From the NCBI RefSeq assembly GCF_020382885.2, contig NC_058497.1:19460330-19524329 (forward strand): a stretch of DNA of 64,000 nt, read 5' to 3'. The stretch comes from Scatophagus argus. Its lineage: Eukaryota > Chordata > Actinopteri > Scatophagidae. Positions 50,950 through 62,876 of the stretch are shown one piece after another. Every line of letters begins with the position of its first letter. Position 1 is the first letter of the stretch. The translations under genes were made by a program, and so were the position numbers. The notes under the pieces are model-generated. The model searched no databases. It was not told the origin of the DNA and saw nothing but the letters and a program-made list of their open reading frames with translations.

Positions 50950-51336
50950 TCTTTATTATTGCATGGGGCTGTTTTCCAGGGATTGGGCTCGCCAGTGAAG
51001 GGAAAATCTTTATGCTTTAGCATACCAAGATATTTTGGACAATGCTATGCTTCCAACTTTGTGGCAACACTTTGGGGAAGGTCCTTTTCTATTCCAGAGC
51101 CTTGACCTCAACCTCATCCAACACCTTTGTGATGAACTGGAACGGAGATTGTGAACCAGACCTTTTTGTTCCAACATTAGTGCCTGACCTCACAAATGCT
51201 CTACTGCATGAATGGGCAAATATTTCCACAGAAGCACTCTTGTGGAAAGCCTTCCCAGAATAGTGGAAGTTGTGATAGTTGCAAGGGGGGGGGGGGCAAC
51301 TCCATATTAATGTTTATGTATTTCTGATCCAATTTC
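50950..51336 (+). mobile_element. Tc1/mariner-like transposon relic (3' part)
   Basis: Decayed Tc1-like transposase: the text around TGGGGCTGTTTTCCAGGG and CATACCAAGATATTTTGGAC matches the transposase body, and TTGACCTCAACCTCATCCAA to GAACTGGAACGGAGA (51101-51151) encodes the degraded D-L-N-L-I-Q-H-L and E-L-E-R-R-L region before the last catalytic acid. It ends with CAACTCCATATTAATG-type 3' sequence, a 12-base G run (51285-51296) and then a TTTC repeat. The 5' part is missing and the frame is broken. Confidence 0.75.
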
Positions 51337-51343
51337 ATTAAAG

Positions 51344-51368
51344 TTTCTTTCTTTCTTTCTTTCTTTCT
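51344..51368. repeat. TTTC tetranucleotide microsatellite
   Basis: About six TTTC units directly after the Tc1-like relic. Confidence 0.85.
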
Positions 51369-52477
51369 ATGTATTTATTTTCCTTTCACTCTATTTTGCC
51401 TTTCCCATGGGCAACCATACAGCATCACCACTGGTGTAGTGAATTTGGTGAGAAGATGTGGGAGGAGGGGGACTTACTTGTTATGTTTGTGTCTAATAAT
51501 GATTTGTATGGTTCTCATTTTTGTATTCTTTTTGTCTGATAATTTGCTGCTATTATACTTGTACAACTGTTTTTGGACAACTGCTTGTGTTTACAACTGT
51601 GTGGATATTAATGTAGCACAAGGGAATTTTTAGTGTGTGGGACCTTTTGTTCTTCTGCTCTTCATCCAGAACTCTGCTAAATTCTAACTTAAACTACTTA
51701 CAAGTACTCACAGCTACCTTGAATAAGAACATGTAAGCGATAAGCACATTCAAATTCACCCCACAAAACTGCATTACTTTCTTTATTCAGCAAGATAGAC
51801 CATGTATTCACATTTCTACAAACACCATTTTCTCTTCTACCAAAAGATGAAGGATGATTTTTCAGTAAGTCAGGACACATACGAGTTCTGAGAACCAGTA
51901 AAAACATCCCTAACTTGAATAAAACATTTATCAAGCAGAGTTGCTTTACAGGTCCACATGGCACAAGTGCAGATGAGAATAGAAACATGTCTCTTATCAA
52001 ACAATAAATGAATTTCTTAAACATATCAGTTCAACCCCACACTCAGCTAGTACCAACCCACTTGCTAGTCTGCATAGTCCCAGTTCCACATTGATCATCA
52101 TCTCCCTGTGGAAAGTTTGCTCTATGGCCAGGTTTGACTGCCGGGTGGGTGTTGTGCATCTTTGTTCCTCTGCTGTCTGCATCACACTCTGGCTGCCTCA
52201 GTCTCTCACCGATGATGCTGTAGCACTTCATCCTGCCAAATGGCACCTGTGCATCAACACTATCTCTGTTTAAACTTGCCCCAGCTTCCTTTTCCCCCAC
52301 CTCATTGCCCTCAACTCTGACAAACACACATAGAAACCGCTTTCCAAATACAGTTGCATGATTCATTTTTCCATGAAGTCCTTGGCCAATTTCAGTCAAA
52401 GATAACAAGTCCACATGAGTCTAAAATTCAAAGTTTTAATGATATTCAACACAACCAATTACTTTATGATCCAAGCT
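51369..52477 (-). other. Copy C 3' flank with an unassigned open frame
   Basis: Lies downstream of the copy C stop. The minus strand stays open from about 52414 to 52043 (about 120 codons; first ATG at codon 16), within the likely copy C 3' UTR. Its product has no motif I recognise. No other gene seen. Confidence 0.35.
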
Positions 52478-55400
52478 TTAAAGGTTATCCTCATTTTGAA
52501 GGGGAACCCATACAGTAGAGAAAATTTGATCAGGACTGTATGTGGTATTGATCCAGGCCAAAGTAAAGTTGGCCTCTGAAGGCACAGTCTCTGGCAGGGA
52601 GACGAGGAAGTGCACACTTGCTCCCACAGCCAGAAGGCCAACTGCTGCAAACATAGTGAGGCCCCGCCGGAGGATCAGCTGTGTGTTGGAGAGACGGCCG
52701 TCCTTCACTTGCTGGACCTCATGTCCTCCTTCTGTCTTCTCATCTGTGCTCACAGGCACGTAGTCGTTCTCTGACTTGAAGAAGTATCATATATATATAC
52801 CGCACTTTACTAAGTCACACGGGAGAGCACACATGCATGATAAAATGTTAAAGGAAAGTTGTGAGATATTTGGTAACTGATCATTCTGACACTGAAGTGT
52901 AATTTGAAGGGTAATTCCAGTATTACAGCCTGTTTTGTGGTACCATTCAAACTTGAAAATATGTTTGAAAAGTGCCTGGTTTAAAAAAAAAAGGAATTAC
53001 CTGTGAGTGTTTTATAGATTACTTAGAAGACAAAATAGAAAAGGTCCATTGACAACAGCGTAAAGCGAGCTATAAAAAGCTGTATAGGTTGTTAGTGTTA
53101 AGAATAACAGGCCACTTACGTTCCCATTACTGACCGTTCGGTCAGCAATGTTGTTACCAGCAGCCGTGCTCGATAATGTCATCTTTTTCTGAGCTCTTTT
53201 CACAGCCTGCAAACAAACAGATACAAAAAAACATAACTGCCAATTTCCTCTTAATCATACCCTTATTGGATAGTAACTGAAATTTGCTAAATTTGTCTCA
53301 GCCCTTAAAATTAAACAAATTCTGTCGGTGGCCGTAAACAGCTGAGGCCCTGCGTGATCCTGATTGTTAGATTAGCCGGCAGAGTACCTCCTCTGTCATT
53401 CTCCTCCAGTTCAGCTTGAAGATGACTATGATGTAGAAGGTGGACTGTAAGATGACACAAATGAGCAGTCCCAGCCAAAAACCTGTGGAGAAAAAGAGAA
53501 ATTAGCCTGTCAAAGGCACAGCAGGCCTCGCTTATAATAACCTGCTCTTTCAATGTAGTCATTTATTTCTCTTGAATGTCTATGAAAGTAGCAAAATACT
53601 TTATACAATTACCCACAACTCTCAGTTTTGCAACAAACATTAAAGTGACACTCAGAGCGAGTCCTATGCAGTAGTATCCAATGAGATTAGCCACAGCTGG
53701 TATCTTCTGTTTGCCCGTGCCCAAGAAGATGCCCGTGCACACACACTAGGATAGGGAAAAAACACATTTCAAATTTGACATATATGACTCGCTTTTGGCA
53801 CAAGACTCCAAATAGACTTAACTCTGCACACAAGAAAGACTGGTAGACTTACCACAAGACCATCAAAGAACTGAAGAAAACAGTAAGCATTCATCAGATG
53901 GGAGACCAGACCTATGATCTTCCTGAAATGATAATTAAGATCATGTCTTAGCGTGGTAGCACTTGTACTCTAACAACCATAGCGTACAATTATTGAAATG
54001 TGCATGCAGCTTTACAGACTCACTCATCAGAGGTGAACATGAAGCCAATCACTGATTTGGTAGAGCCGAGCACAAGACCTTCAACAACTGCAAAGCTGCC
54101 TGGGAAAAAAGAGGAGCTTAAATGTTGAAGAAATCAAACATCAAATACTGATTTATTAATACACTTACTTACCTGCAAGAGCGAGTGACATCTTGCTGGT
54201 AAGAATGGCCCTGGCAGTGTCTCCTGCACCGAGTGCGTTACCAACTCGGGCACATGCTGCAGCTTGAATACCAAGTGGGAACTATGGATTTAGCAAAAGA
54301 TATGAGAATAATACCTTCAGGAATCAGAAAGTATGAAGACTTGTTCCTAAGAGTGTTTAAAAGCTAAAGCACAGCTTAATTGAGACATATTAAGAGAGGA
54401 CTTTTAATATGAAAATGAGAAGCTCTGACTTGTAGTTAGTACCATGTAGGTTATGAAAGCCACCATTATGACAGCATGTTGGGCTGCCAGCTCATCTTCA
54501 CTCAGCATTCCTGATCACCAGAGACAAAGAAGAACGAACAAGTTTACAAGAAAAAGATCAGAGATGAGGCCCAGATAACATTGTTCTGCTCTGCTCATCA
54601 TTTACTCAATGTGATTTTCACCATATTTGGATTACCTGCAAAGAATCCACCAAACTCATAAACCCACCATTCGAAACATGTCATCAGTGTGCTGGGAATG
54701 GCCAGTTTCATGTAGGAGCCCCACTCCTGCAGTGATTCTACAGACCAGCCTGCAGGGGGAGAGAGAAACTTATTTATGTAGTCTGAAAAAGATGGAGGAT
54801 GAACAGAGTGATGCACAGGGAAACCATGAATATGAAATCCCTCACCTCCCCATGTTGTTACATGCAGCTTCTTCCACCAAATGTAAGCAAACAGCAAAGC
54901 GCAGATGTAAATCTGAGACAGAGTATTGGCTGCTGCAGATCCACTGTAAGACATGCACACGGATATCTTGATAACAATGTGGAATATTTTCATTCAGATT
55001 TATTGTGATACGTGTGAGATCACCTACCTAACACCCAGATTCAGCCAGTAAAGGAAGATGTAGTTTGTCACCACATTTGCTATGTTTGCCAGGGCAGCAG
55101 TGTACATTTGTGGCAGTATTATACCCTGAGTGCACAAACGCCAGATGATGCGAGTGAGTGCCACTTCTACCTTTTCCATCAGAAATGTAATTATTCTAAT
55201 TATGACAATAGGTTTTGATTCACTGAAACAAAAGAACAGGGTACATGACATCACTGCACCTGGTTCTGCAAATAAGACACTTGAAGCTGGTGGAGAAACA
55301 TTGCCTAAAAGACAAAAACATAAAAGCTCTTGCTGGTTTGAGGGAGTTGTTCCCATATACATTTCTGAAAACGTATTTGCATATAAAGATGAGAGCACAA

Positions 55401-56974
55401 CTCACAGGAACAGCAGGAAGGAAGGCTGTAATATACAGCTGTGCGATTCTGAAAACAAGAAGCTGTATTTACGTCCAAGCAAACCATAATTCAAGGTGAT
55501 AAGTTGTGTCTTAAGTCCAAGCTCATTTACTTCCTCTGCTACTGAAAAATGTATTCAAGTTTGCCTTTCAGGAGAAGTAATATTAAAAAGTTACTAAAGA
55601 TGAATGCTGATGTGAGACTACACTAAATAATGCAGGAGTGGTGTGAGTGTATGACTGCTTTCCTTAGTCTTATAGGCTTAACACAGAATTAAAGAGGTCA
55701 TTTAATCAGCATTTGGAATAAAGAGACTCTGTTTATGCTGAATCTGCTGCTGATTTGATTTCACGGAGATTGATTTCATGGTGAACTGAATGAGTGAGTG
55801 CATGAGGCTGTTAGTTACCTGGCCACCTCAGGGTCTTGACCCAGGCATAACAGGATGGCCTGGGAATTAATGAGGAGGCCCCAGCAGGGCAGACAGAATA
55901 TCAGCAGGATGATGATCCCCCGCTGAAGGATCACTCCCACCCGCAGCAGATTCTTACCACCAAATGTCTGAATGACATCACAGGCTATGTTAATAATTTT
56001 AAAAAAAGAGAGAGGGAGTAGTGGGCAGTTGGAATATGGAGTCAGTGAAATTTAGTTTCCAAACCTGAGACACCAAAGTATCACATGCCAGTCCCAGACC
56101 ACAACCTGTTGCTGCAGTTGTAACATTAATGGTCTGAAATAAACATGAAACATCGTTAAATAAGTCTGAGGTAGACTTCAGGACTCTGATGTAATCAAAG
56201 TATTTCTATGACTCATATGAGTAACTGCACAATATTGATTAAACCACTGGGTTTGTGAGAAAATTGTACAAGCTATCGTGAGAAGGTGAGTTCATGGTTG
56301 TAATATGTCATTTTCTCACTTGAAATTACATCTTCAGCTATAATTTCCTTGTGTTAGGCTCCACAAGCCCGTGAGACATACAGATGACCACTTACAGCTG
56401 AAGCTAATCCATAGCCAGCCATCACTTCATTTCCCAGACGCCCACAGAACATTGTAACCACAAATGGAAGCAGGTAATTGAGGATTCTAGAGAGCAGCTG
56501 GAAAGACAAACATCGACAGCAGTGCACTTGATAAATCTACCAGTTAACAGGTAATATATACTGTAAATTACAGTAAACATGAGTTGCAATTAATTATCAT
56601 GGCACTCAGGCTATGTTTTGGCGAATATACCGCACTGTTGTGACTGTGGCAGGTTGCAGCTAGTGTTCAGCCACTGTTTGAAGCCTGTTAAACATTGCTT
56701 GGGTTTGGCTGATTTCTGTTTCCATAACTCTGGCACAAAGTCAGTTTTTCCTGACATTTTAAGCAAACCACTTTCATCAGTCCTCATTAACTTATTACAA
56801 AGGACAGCCTCAATCCACACAGTCGCTTGCAGACATCGCAGGGTATGAAACATGTCCAGTCCTTACCAGAGGCCCCGTCATTCTCAGGATGTGGTACAGT
56901 TCCTCTCTGTGGGCCTGGGGAACCCTGCGGCGCACCCACCTGCAGCAGAAAAGCTTGTCACTGGACGAGTCCAT
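52478..56974 (-). CDS. slc47a: slc47a-like MATE exporter, copy C
   Basis: Third SLC47/MATE antiporter, in tandem with copy B. Exons: 56867-56974, 56396-56497, 56065-56133, 55819-55967, 55406-55448, 55260-55304, 55028-55125, 54846-54943, 54636-54749, 54443-54510, 54173-54281, 54024-54099, 53853-53922, 53613-53745, 53388-53482, 53120-53206 and 52478-52774; 1761 nt, 586 aa. Start MDSSSDKLFCCRW. Exons 1-15 have the same length as in copy B; exon 16 is longer (87 nt). Key carboxylates are as in copy B: E264 and E269 kept, Met291 for Glu300, Asp380 for Glu389. Differences from B include CGLGLACD for FGLGLACD, FFDGLV for FFDALV and a more diverged cytosolic loop (residues about 460-520), likely the best region for telling transcripts apart. 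It ends QNEDNL. No stop or frameshift is seen, so both duplicates look functional. An upstream in-frame extension would need a GTG start and is not adopted. Confidence 0.92.
55449..55818 (-). other. Copy C intron 4
   Basis: 370-bp intron; no exon or repeat identified. The matching copy B intron is 634 bp. Confidence 0.6.
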
Positions 56975-58104
56975 GTCTGCAGGATCAGAAGCTAGTGGCC
57001 GTTTTTCCACTAAAGAGCCTGTTCCTTTGATGCACTCCAGGAAGAGCGTTCACAACCGTTGTGTAAGTATTTCAACATCTCAGATGGTTACTATTTAATT
57101 TACTCAAAAAAGTTCTCATCGTGTGAAACAACTATACTGTGGAAACTTGTAACTTGTACAAAGTTCATCTTATGAGTCACTATTTAATGCATTGTTTTCT
57201 TGGTGAATGCCACAAGTGCACAATTGAAACTCACATTCAAATGCAGTTAAAATTTAATTTTGCATGTCATTACATTCCCTGAGTAAATAAATATATGACC
57301 AAGTGTTGCCACTGTGGGAAGCATACTAAATAACCATAACCTGTCTCCATTCTACCTCTGTGTTGTCAGCTATGATATGTGAACTGACAGAAGGTGTGAA
57401 GTAATCATTATTCATTAATATCTTTTGCATTTTAATGACCCTACAGGTCTCCTTTGAAGAAATGAAATCAGTCCAATCAGTCTCCATCAATCCAGGCAGA
57501 CATGTTCATTAAAGAGTTTGGGAATATAAAAAATTCACATGTCATGTGAGCAGTAAAGGTTAACCAGTCAGTGCCCTGGCAACATCTAAAATGAGATGCA
57601 GCCCTTTGCTGCTCTCAGGCTGAAAACCCGTTCGGCTACCTGCGCATCTGTAGCAGGGTGATAGCATGTATCAGTGCAAGTCAGCTTCCTGTTTCAGAGA
57701 TACAGAAAACATATTTTCACACTTGACTTCTGGTGCCTTCAAATGCTGGAGACATAAAATTCAGAGACTCTGTGTAAAGATTATTTCAGTGCTCAGCTGA
57801 AGTGATAGCACGTTTGATGAATTAATCTTTCCTCATAGACAGTGCATCCATTATTTCCACTGGATGGAGCAGGGGTTTAATATACAAAAATCGTTTCCAA
57901 AAACTCAAATCTGTAACTCTGATGGTTTCTCTCACTGAAAGCCTAACTCAAAGATGAAGCTTTGAAGAAATTGCATATCCACTTGGTGTATAGTGCGACA
58001 CACACTCGCTCCCTCATGCATTTTACTTGCATCATTGCCCTGTTCTTTGAATCCTTCTATTCACCCTGTAAAAGTAAAATTGTTGACTTTAAACAGCCCA
58101 ATTT
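56975..58104 (-). other. Copy C upstream region and flank
   Basis: Presumed copy C promoter and 5' UTR near 56975-57100, then AT-rich spacer. No coding exon recognised. Confidence 0.4.
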
Positions 58105-58170
58105 TGTGTGTGTGTGTGTGTGTTTAGCAAAACCAGTCCCAGCACGCATCAGAGAGAGAGAGAGAGAGAA
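58105..58170. repeat. GT and GA microsatellites
   Basis: GT dinucleotides at 58105-58123 and GA dinucleotides at 58151-58170, separated by 27 bp of other sequence. Confidence 0.85.
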
Positions 58171-59835
58171 GAAATACATGCAGTAAGTGGATTTTAAAAT
58201 TCATAGTAAACAATGACATCTCAGAGCAAGGGTATCATGCATATGCATTTAATAATACTACAATAACAAATGTATGCACACAAAATTCAATGAGGGGCAG
58301 CTCATGCAATATTCTTCTTTACTACTAGTTAGAGAAATGGCTTGATAATGCTAAAAATGCAGTTAGGTTTGCAAAAATGAAGGGAATGAGTGTGTGATTA
58401 TTGATATCTGACTTACTGAGCTCAACGTATCAGAAAAGGCGAGTGAATTCCAGCTGTAAATGCATCACGGCTAACAGAGAAGGACGAGCAAAATGTGGCA
58501 TTTCTGCTCATTCTGCATGTAGCTTTCTCAGTTTAAGGGGAAATGAGCTCCCAGTGGTGTGACAACCCAAAGCCCTCTAGGCTTTATGTTGGCTGAATCA
58601 ATCAGGCTGTTGGAGACAGTGCCACGGACAGCATGTGCTGCCGTGCCAGTGATTTGTATCTGTCACTTGTTATTTTCTCTAACACTGCTCTTGCCTTTGT
58701 GTTTTCTGAGTCCATGGGATGGCACCTCATATCTCTGCTTCCCTATTTCAGCCTCTCCGCGTTCCTGCCTCTGCTTTGTGTGGTCTTCTTCTTCTACTTA
58801 CTCTCTATAGTCTCTGTCCAAAAGTCCTATGAAGTACACCTTTTCTCTATTTATTGAATAGGCTACGACATGTTCATCTTATATCCTCATGTGAGATATT
58901 GTTCACCGATGCACTCTGGGATCTGTGTGTCTGAGAGCATATAAGCCTCAGTGAAATCTGCTACAGCAATGCTGTAAATCTTACCACACCATATGAACCT
59001 CACTGTATGAAACTCTTGATGATTCTGGAAGTATCATATGTACAGCAAAGAGTTAGCAGGGTCAGGCTAGCCTTTCTCTTCACAGATGTCTAACTGTTGT
59101 TCAACATACCATTTACTAAAAGCAAAGACTTACCAAAGCAGAACAATGCATTAGCATCTGTGGGGCTTGCACATAAAACATGGATGTAATGTTTTATAGA
59201 CAAATAAATAAATAAAAATTAAATTTAACATGTTGGTTAGACCTCATTGATGCACATAATGTATGAGACCCATACACATAATGTATGAGTGTCAACATAA
59301 TTTTTGTCTGATTATTAAAACTATCCAGGGTCCAGGTAGTTTGGTTCAGGTGTTGTTATTTTATTGGCCCTGTTACTGTAGGAGCTTCTCAGCAGTATTA
59401 AATTGTCACTACAAATGATTTTTAAATTGCATTTCTAATATTGTCAATATCCGTGTCTAGCCTACTGGGATTTCATTCATCAGGACATTCATAAAAAACA
59501 TTTATTTGAAATATCAGAGTTTCATTGATGCACAATAGCACAGTCTGGTTTTTATATTCAGCTATATATGTCAACCCATCAGTTTCCTCTCAAATTCCCT
59601 AAAAAGTTTGTGGCTGTCCTCAGTCATATCGTGTTGGAATCCATCTGTGACACAAACACAAATCACAGTCTTCGAGGGTCGTGAACTAGACGACTGGCAC
59701 ATTCTGTCCGTGCACAATGATGATAAAGTCATCTGAGCCATCTGCAGAGAGGACAGAGTCATTTAGTGCTGAGTTCAGAGACAGATGTCCAAGACACAGA
59801 AAAGTGGATCTCCACAAGAGTCATTTTCATTCCTT
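58171..59835. other. Gene-free spacer
   Basis: No coding exon, RNA gene or classifiable repeat recognised. Short frames here have no domain. Confidence 0.4.
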
Positions 59836-59851
59836 TGTGTATGTGTGTGTT

Positions 59852-59892
<41 letters not shown>
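59836..59892. repeat. GT microsatellite
   Basis: About 57 bp of nearly pure GT with two interruptions (GTAT, GTTTAT) in the first third. Confidence 0.9.
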
Positions 59893-61088
59893 ATTAGCCT
59901 TTTTTTATGAAAGGAAACTTCAGAAACTTCACTCCTCGTCACTAAGCCAAGACATACAGTGAAAACCAAACGATGCTCAGTAAACTGAATCAACTCATTT
60001 CAAAGTTAAAAATCAATCTTCCAAGTTTATGGCATATCTTGGCTAAATATTATTGCCTAAACAGCATCTCAATTTAGTGCTGCCTCTCTCTGAAAAGATG
60101 TTATATTTTAACATTAAGCTGTGCACAGCTACGGTGCCTGTGGCTTACAGATGGGTAAAAGGAACAACCATATCTTCCTTTGACAATTTATTCCACCAAT
60201 ACTGACAAGTATTTGAATGAATTACACCTCCGACCAGGCTCATATTTATTCATTTGTTGCTCTTTATGTTATTCACTCATATTCTCTTTCACAATGCTGC
60301 AAGCAAAGCACATCTTGTATTAACAAGTAACTGACCAGGCAGCCTTTTATCTAGACAGTTTAAATAAAAGATGCCTGTATTTACAATCCTGAAATTGAAA
60401 CCCTGTGTTTTAAAGTTGTGAGACATTTTTCTTGCAAACGACGCTACTCGTTCAGCCTTTGCTTCCACTGTTACATAAAAACTTCTTAAACACAAAGAGC
60501 AGAAAAGGCTCTAACCTTTCCGTCCCAATAGCAGTCAGACTTTCAGGTTGAGTTAAATATTGATGACTTTGGTTAATGATGGCAGTGAAAGATCTGAGTT
60601 CTGTTATGAAGGGACACACTCTGTCACATCTGATGCCACTCTGAGCAGTGATATGTGGCTCCGGCTTCTGACCTTCTGTTCAAGGGGACATTTTAGATAA
60701 TTGCTTTCTCAAATTCAATCTACAGATTGTTTTTCTCCCCTGAAAGCATTCAGAGGCAGCAGGTTTCCAAATTCTTCATTAATTCTTGTGACCCAGATCT
60801 GAATTCAGAGGGTGCGTTGCAGGCTAATATAACAGGATTTTGTATGCATCCAAGCAGACCAAGCTTCCAGCCAAAGCTGCACCCTCCAGAATAATTTCAA
60901 GACCTATTTTTAATCTTGCTGCAGTGCACCCCCTTGATCATTTCCTTGACTTGCACCAAACAGCTAAACCATTTATTTCACTGTCACCATGCCTGAAGGT
61001 CAAATGATTAACTACATTAAGGCTCATAACTCATGACAAATGCAGCAACTACCTAAAGCTATTTTAAAATAAAATTAATTCAAACAGC
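59893..61088. other. Gene-free spacer
   Basis: No coding or RNA feature recognised on either strand. Confidence 0.4.
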
Positions 61089-61482
61089 TGTCACAGTTCG
61101 GGGTCTTAGTTGTTTGTAAGTTCACCTCCTCACATGTCATGTTTGTTTTGCATCTCCTGTCTTTGTCTCCTTCCCTTCTTTATGTATTCTTAATTATCCT
61201 CATCTGTCCCTTGTTATCTTTCCCTTAATGTATGGAAGTCTGCATTTTTTGCCCCACTCTTTGTCAGTTTATCTTGGGGTTACGTGTGAAGCATAGCAGC
61301 TTCTTTTTAATGTAATGATTTTGGAGCTTTGTCTTGGCTTTGCTCATCTGGTTTTGACCTTTGCCTGCCCACCTAAACCTCTTTGTTTGTTAATGTATTT
61401 TGATTATTAAATGAACTACTTAAGCTGTGTCTTCAGTGTCTGCATCTGGGTCCAGTTCTTTCTGTTCTCTGGTACCTTGACA
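61089..61482. repeat. Candidate inserted element with TGTCA/TGACA ends
   Basis: About 394 bp starting TGTCACAGTTCGG and ending GGTACCTTGACA, with pyrimidine-rich unique strand bias (TTTGTCTCC, CTTTGTTTG) and the segment GTCTGCATCTGGGTCCA near 61437-61454, which recurs in teleost dispersed repeats. The ends form a short imperfect inverted repeat. It could be a solo LTR or a non-autonomous element; class not resolved. Confidence 0.4.
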
Positions 61483-62609
61483 GCCATATACACAATATTA
61501 AAGCAGACAGATTTCAGTGTATTAAGATCAAGAATAAAACCAGATCCCAACCCAAACAGTAGGATGTTGCCATGCCAGCTTGCCTGAGGTAAAAAATTAT
61601 CTCTGTCTTTCCATGCTGACCCCAGGAATGTGCCTAGGTTCAGAATGTGTTCAGTGTTATTTACAGTGCAAATAAGTGCTATTGTGTGAAAATAAGGCTG
61701 CTGGGCTCCGAGAAATATCTCTCTGTATATCTTTTCCTCTGTCTCTGGACCGTTGATCTATTCAGATGTTAATGTATTTTCCATCGCTGCCCTGACATCA
61801 GAAGTCACCTGCCAGATCACAGGATAAATTAAAAGCCAGTCTTCTGACTAACAATAATGCTGCTTCAGTTGTGCTGCTGCCGGGCAGAGCTGGAGGTCAT
61901 GCTTAGTGTTAAGTTGCTGCTAGGTAACTGACTTGTGTTGTATTGCAGAGTATAAACTGCAGGAGCTAAGTTTCTTTCCTACACAAGCATAATAAAGTGC
62001 TGTCTGACCAGTGTTCTACTTGTGTTATATTAAATAGATCTAATGCAGCATGAAAGCCTTATCAGTGATTTTCAGAACATCCTTAAGAAACACTAAAGCT
62101 ACAGCATGCTTTATTTTCAGCAGCTCACATTTATTCAGTGTAAAAGCATCATCCAAGCACTGCTTAGAAAAACAAAAATCCCTCCAACAAGCTCATACAT
62201 CAGTTCACAAATCAGGTTCATCAGAAATCTAGAGGAATACTTCAAGAGGACAATTGTGGATGCACCAATCAACCAATTTTCAGAAGTAGAGCAGACATTG
62301 ACCTTATTACTTTAATATAATTTAAAATATATGTAAGTTTACTTAACGTAGATAATGTAGATAAACCTTGTTACATAGGGAAAGCATTGCAACAGTGTGT
62401 CCATCTGAACCATTATTATATTCCCCGGTCAGGCTTTTAGATTCAGTTTAAAATAAAATGCTGCAACAGGTTGAGGATGAAAAACAACAGGACAGACTGT
62501 GTCACTAAGCTTAATGTATTGTGTATCAGTGGAGATGCACTGATACAATATGGATGCAGGAGTGGGTGTATGAGTGCAAGTATACACTATAGACACTATA
62601 TATGGAAGT
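61483..62609. other. Gene-free spacer
   Basis: No supported gene. A short frame at 62050-62315 has no recognisable motif. Confidence 0.4.
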
Positions 62610-62876
62610 ACTTGACTGGTCCACACAGAGCCCTGACCTCAACTCCATCAAACACCTGTGGGATAAACTGGAACGGAGACTGCAAGCCAGGTCTTTTCGC
62701 CCAACATCAGTCTCTGACTTCACAAATGCTAAACTGTATGAATTGGCAAAAATCCCCACAGAAAATCTTGTAGAAACTATTATAGATGTAAAGCTTGCTA
62801 TTTCTTTATAAAGCGATGGCTTTAAAGTCCCTGTTGGTGTAATGGTCAGGTGTCCCAATACTTTTGTATATACTTT
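62610..62876 (+). mobile_element. Tc1/mariner-like transposon relic (3' part)
   Basis: A 70-codon frame (62602-62811) encodes QSPDLNSIKHLWDKLERRL (Tc1 family usually SPDLNPIEHLWDELERRL), the region just before and at the last acid of the DDE triad, then FRPTSVSDFTNAKL. It is followed by GGTGTAATGGTCAGGTGTCCCAATACTTTTGT (62837-62868), a typical 3' inverted-repeat end. Only the last quarter survives; it is non-autonomous. Confidence 0.85.

Noticed and set aside
45669-56974. Copies B or C as a pseudogene
   Set aside because: Exon sums give intact frames of 578 and 586 codons with conserved splice sites and motifs; no stop or frameshift found.
56810-57010. Upstream extension of the copy C N-terminus (EKRPLAS before MDSSSDK)
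   Set aside because: It would need a GTG start; the ATG at 56974 matches the start of copy B.
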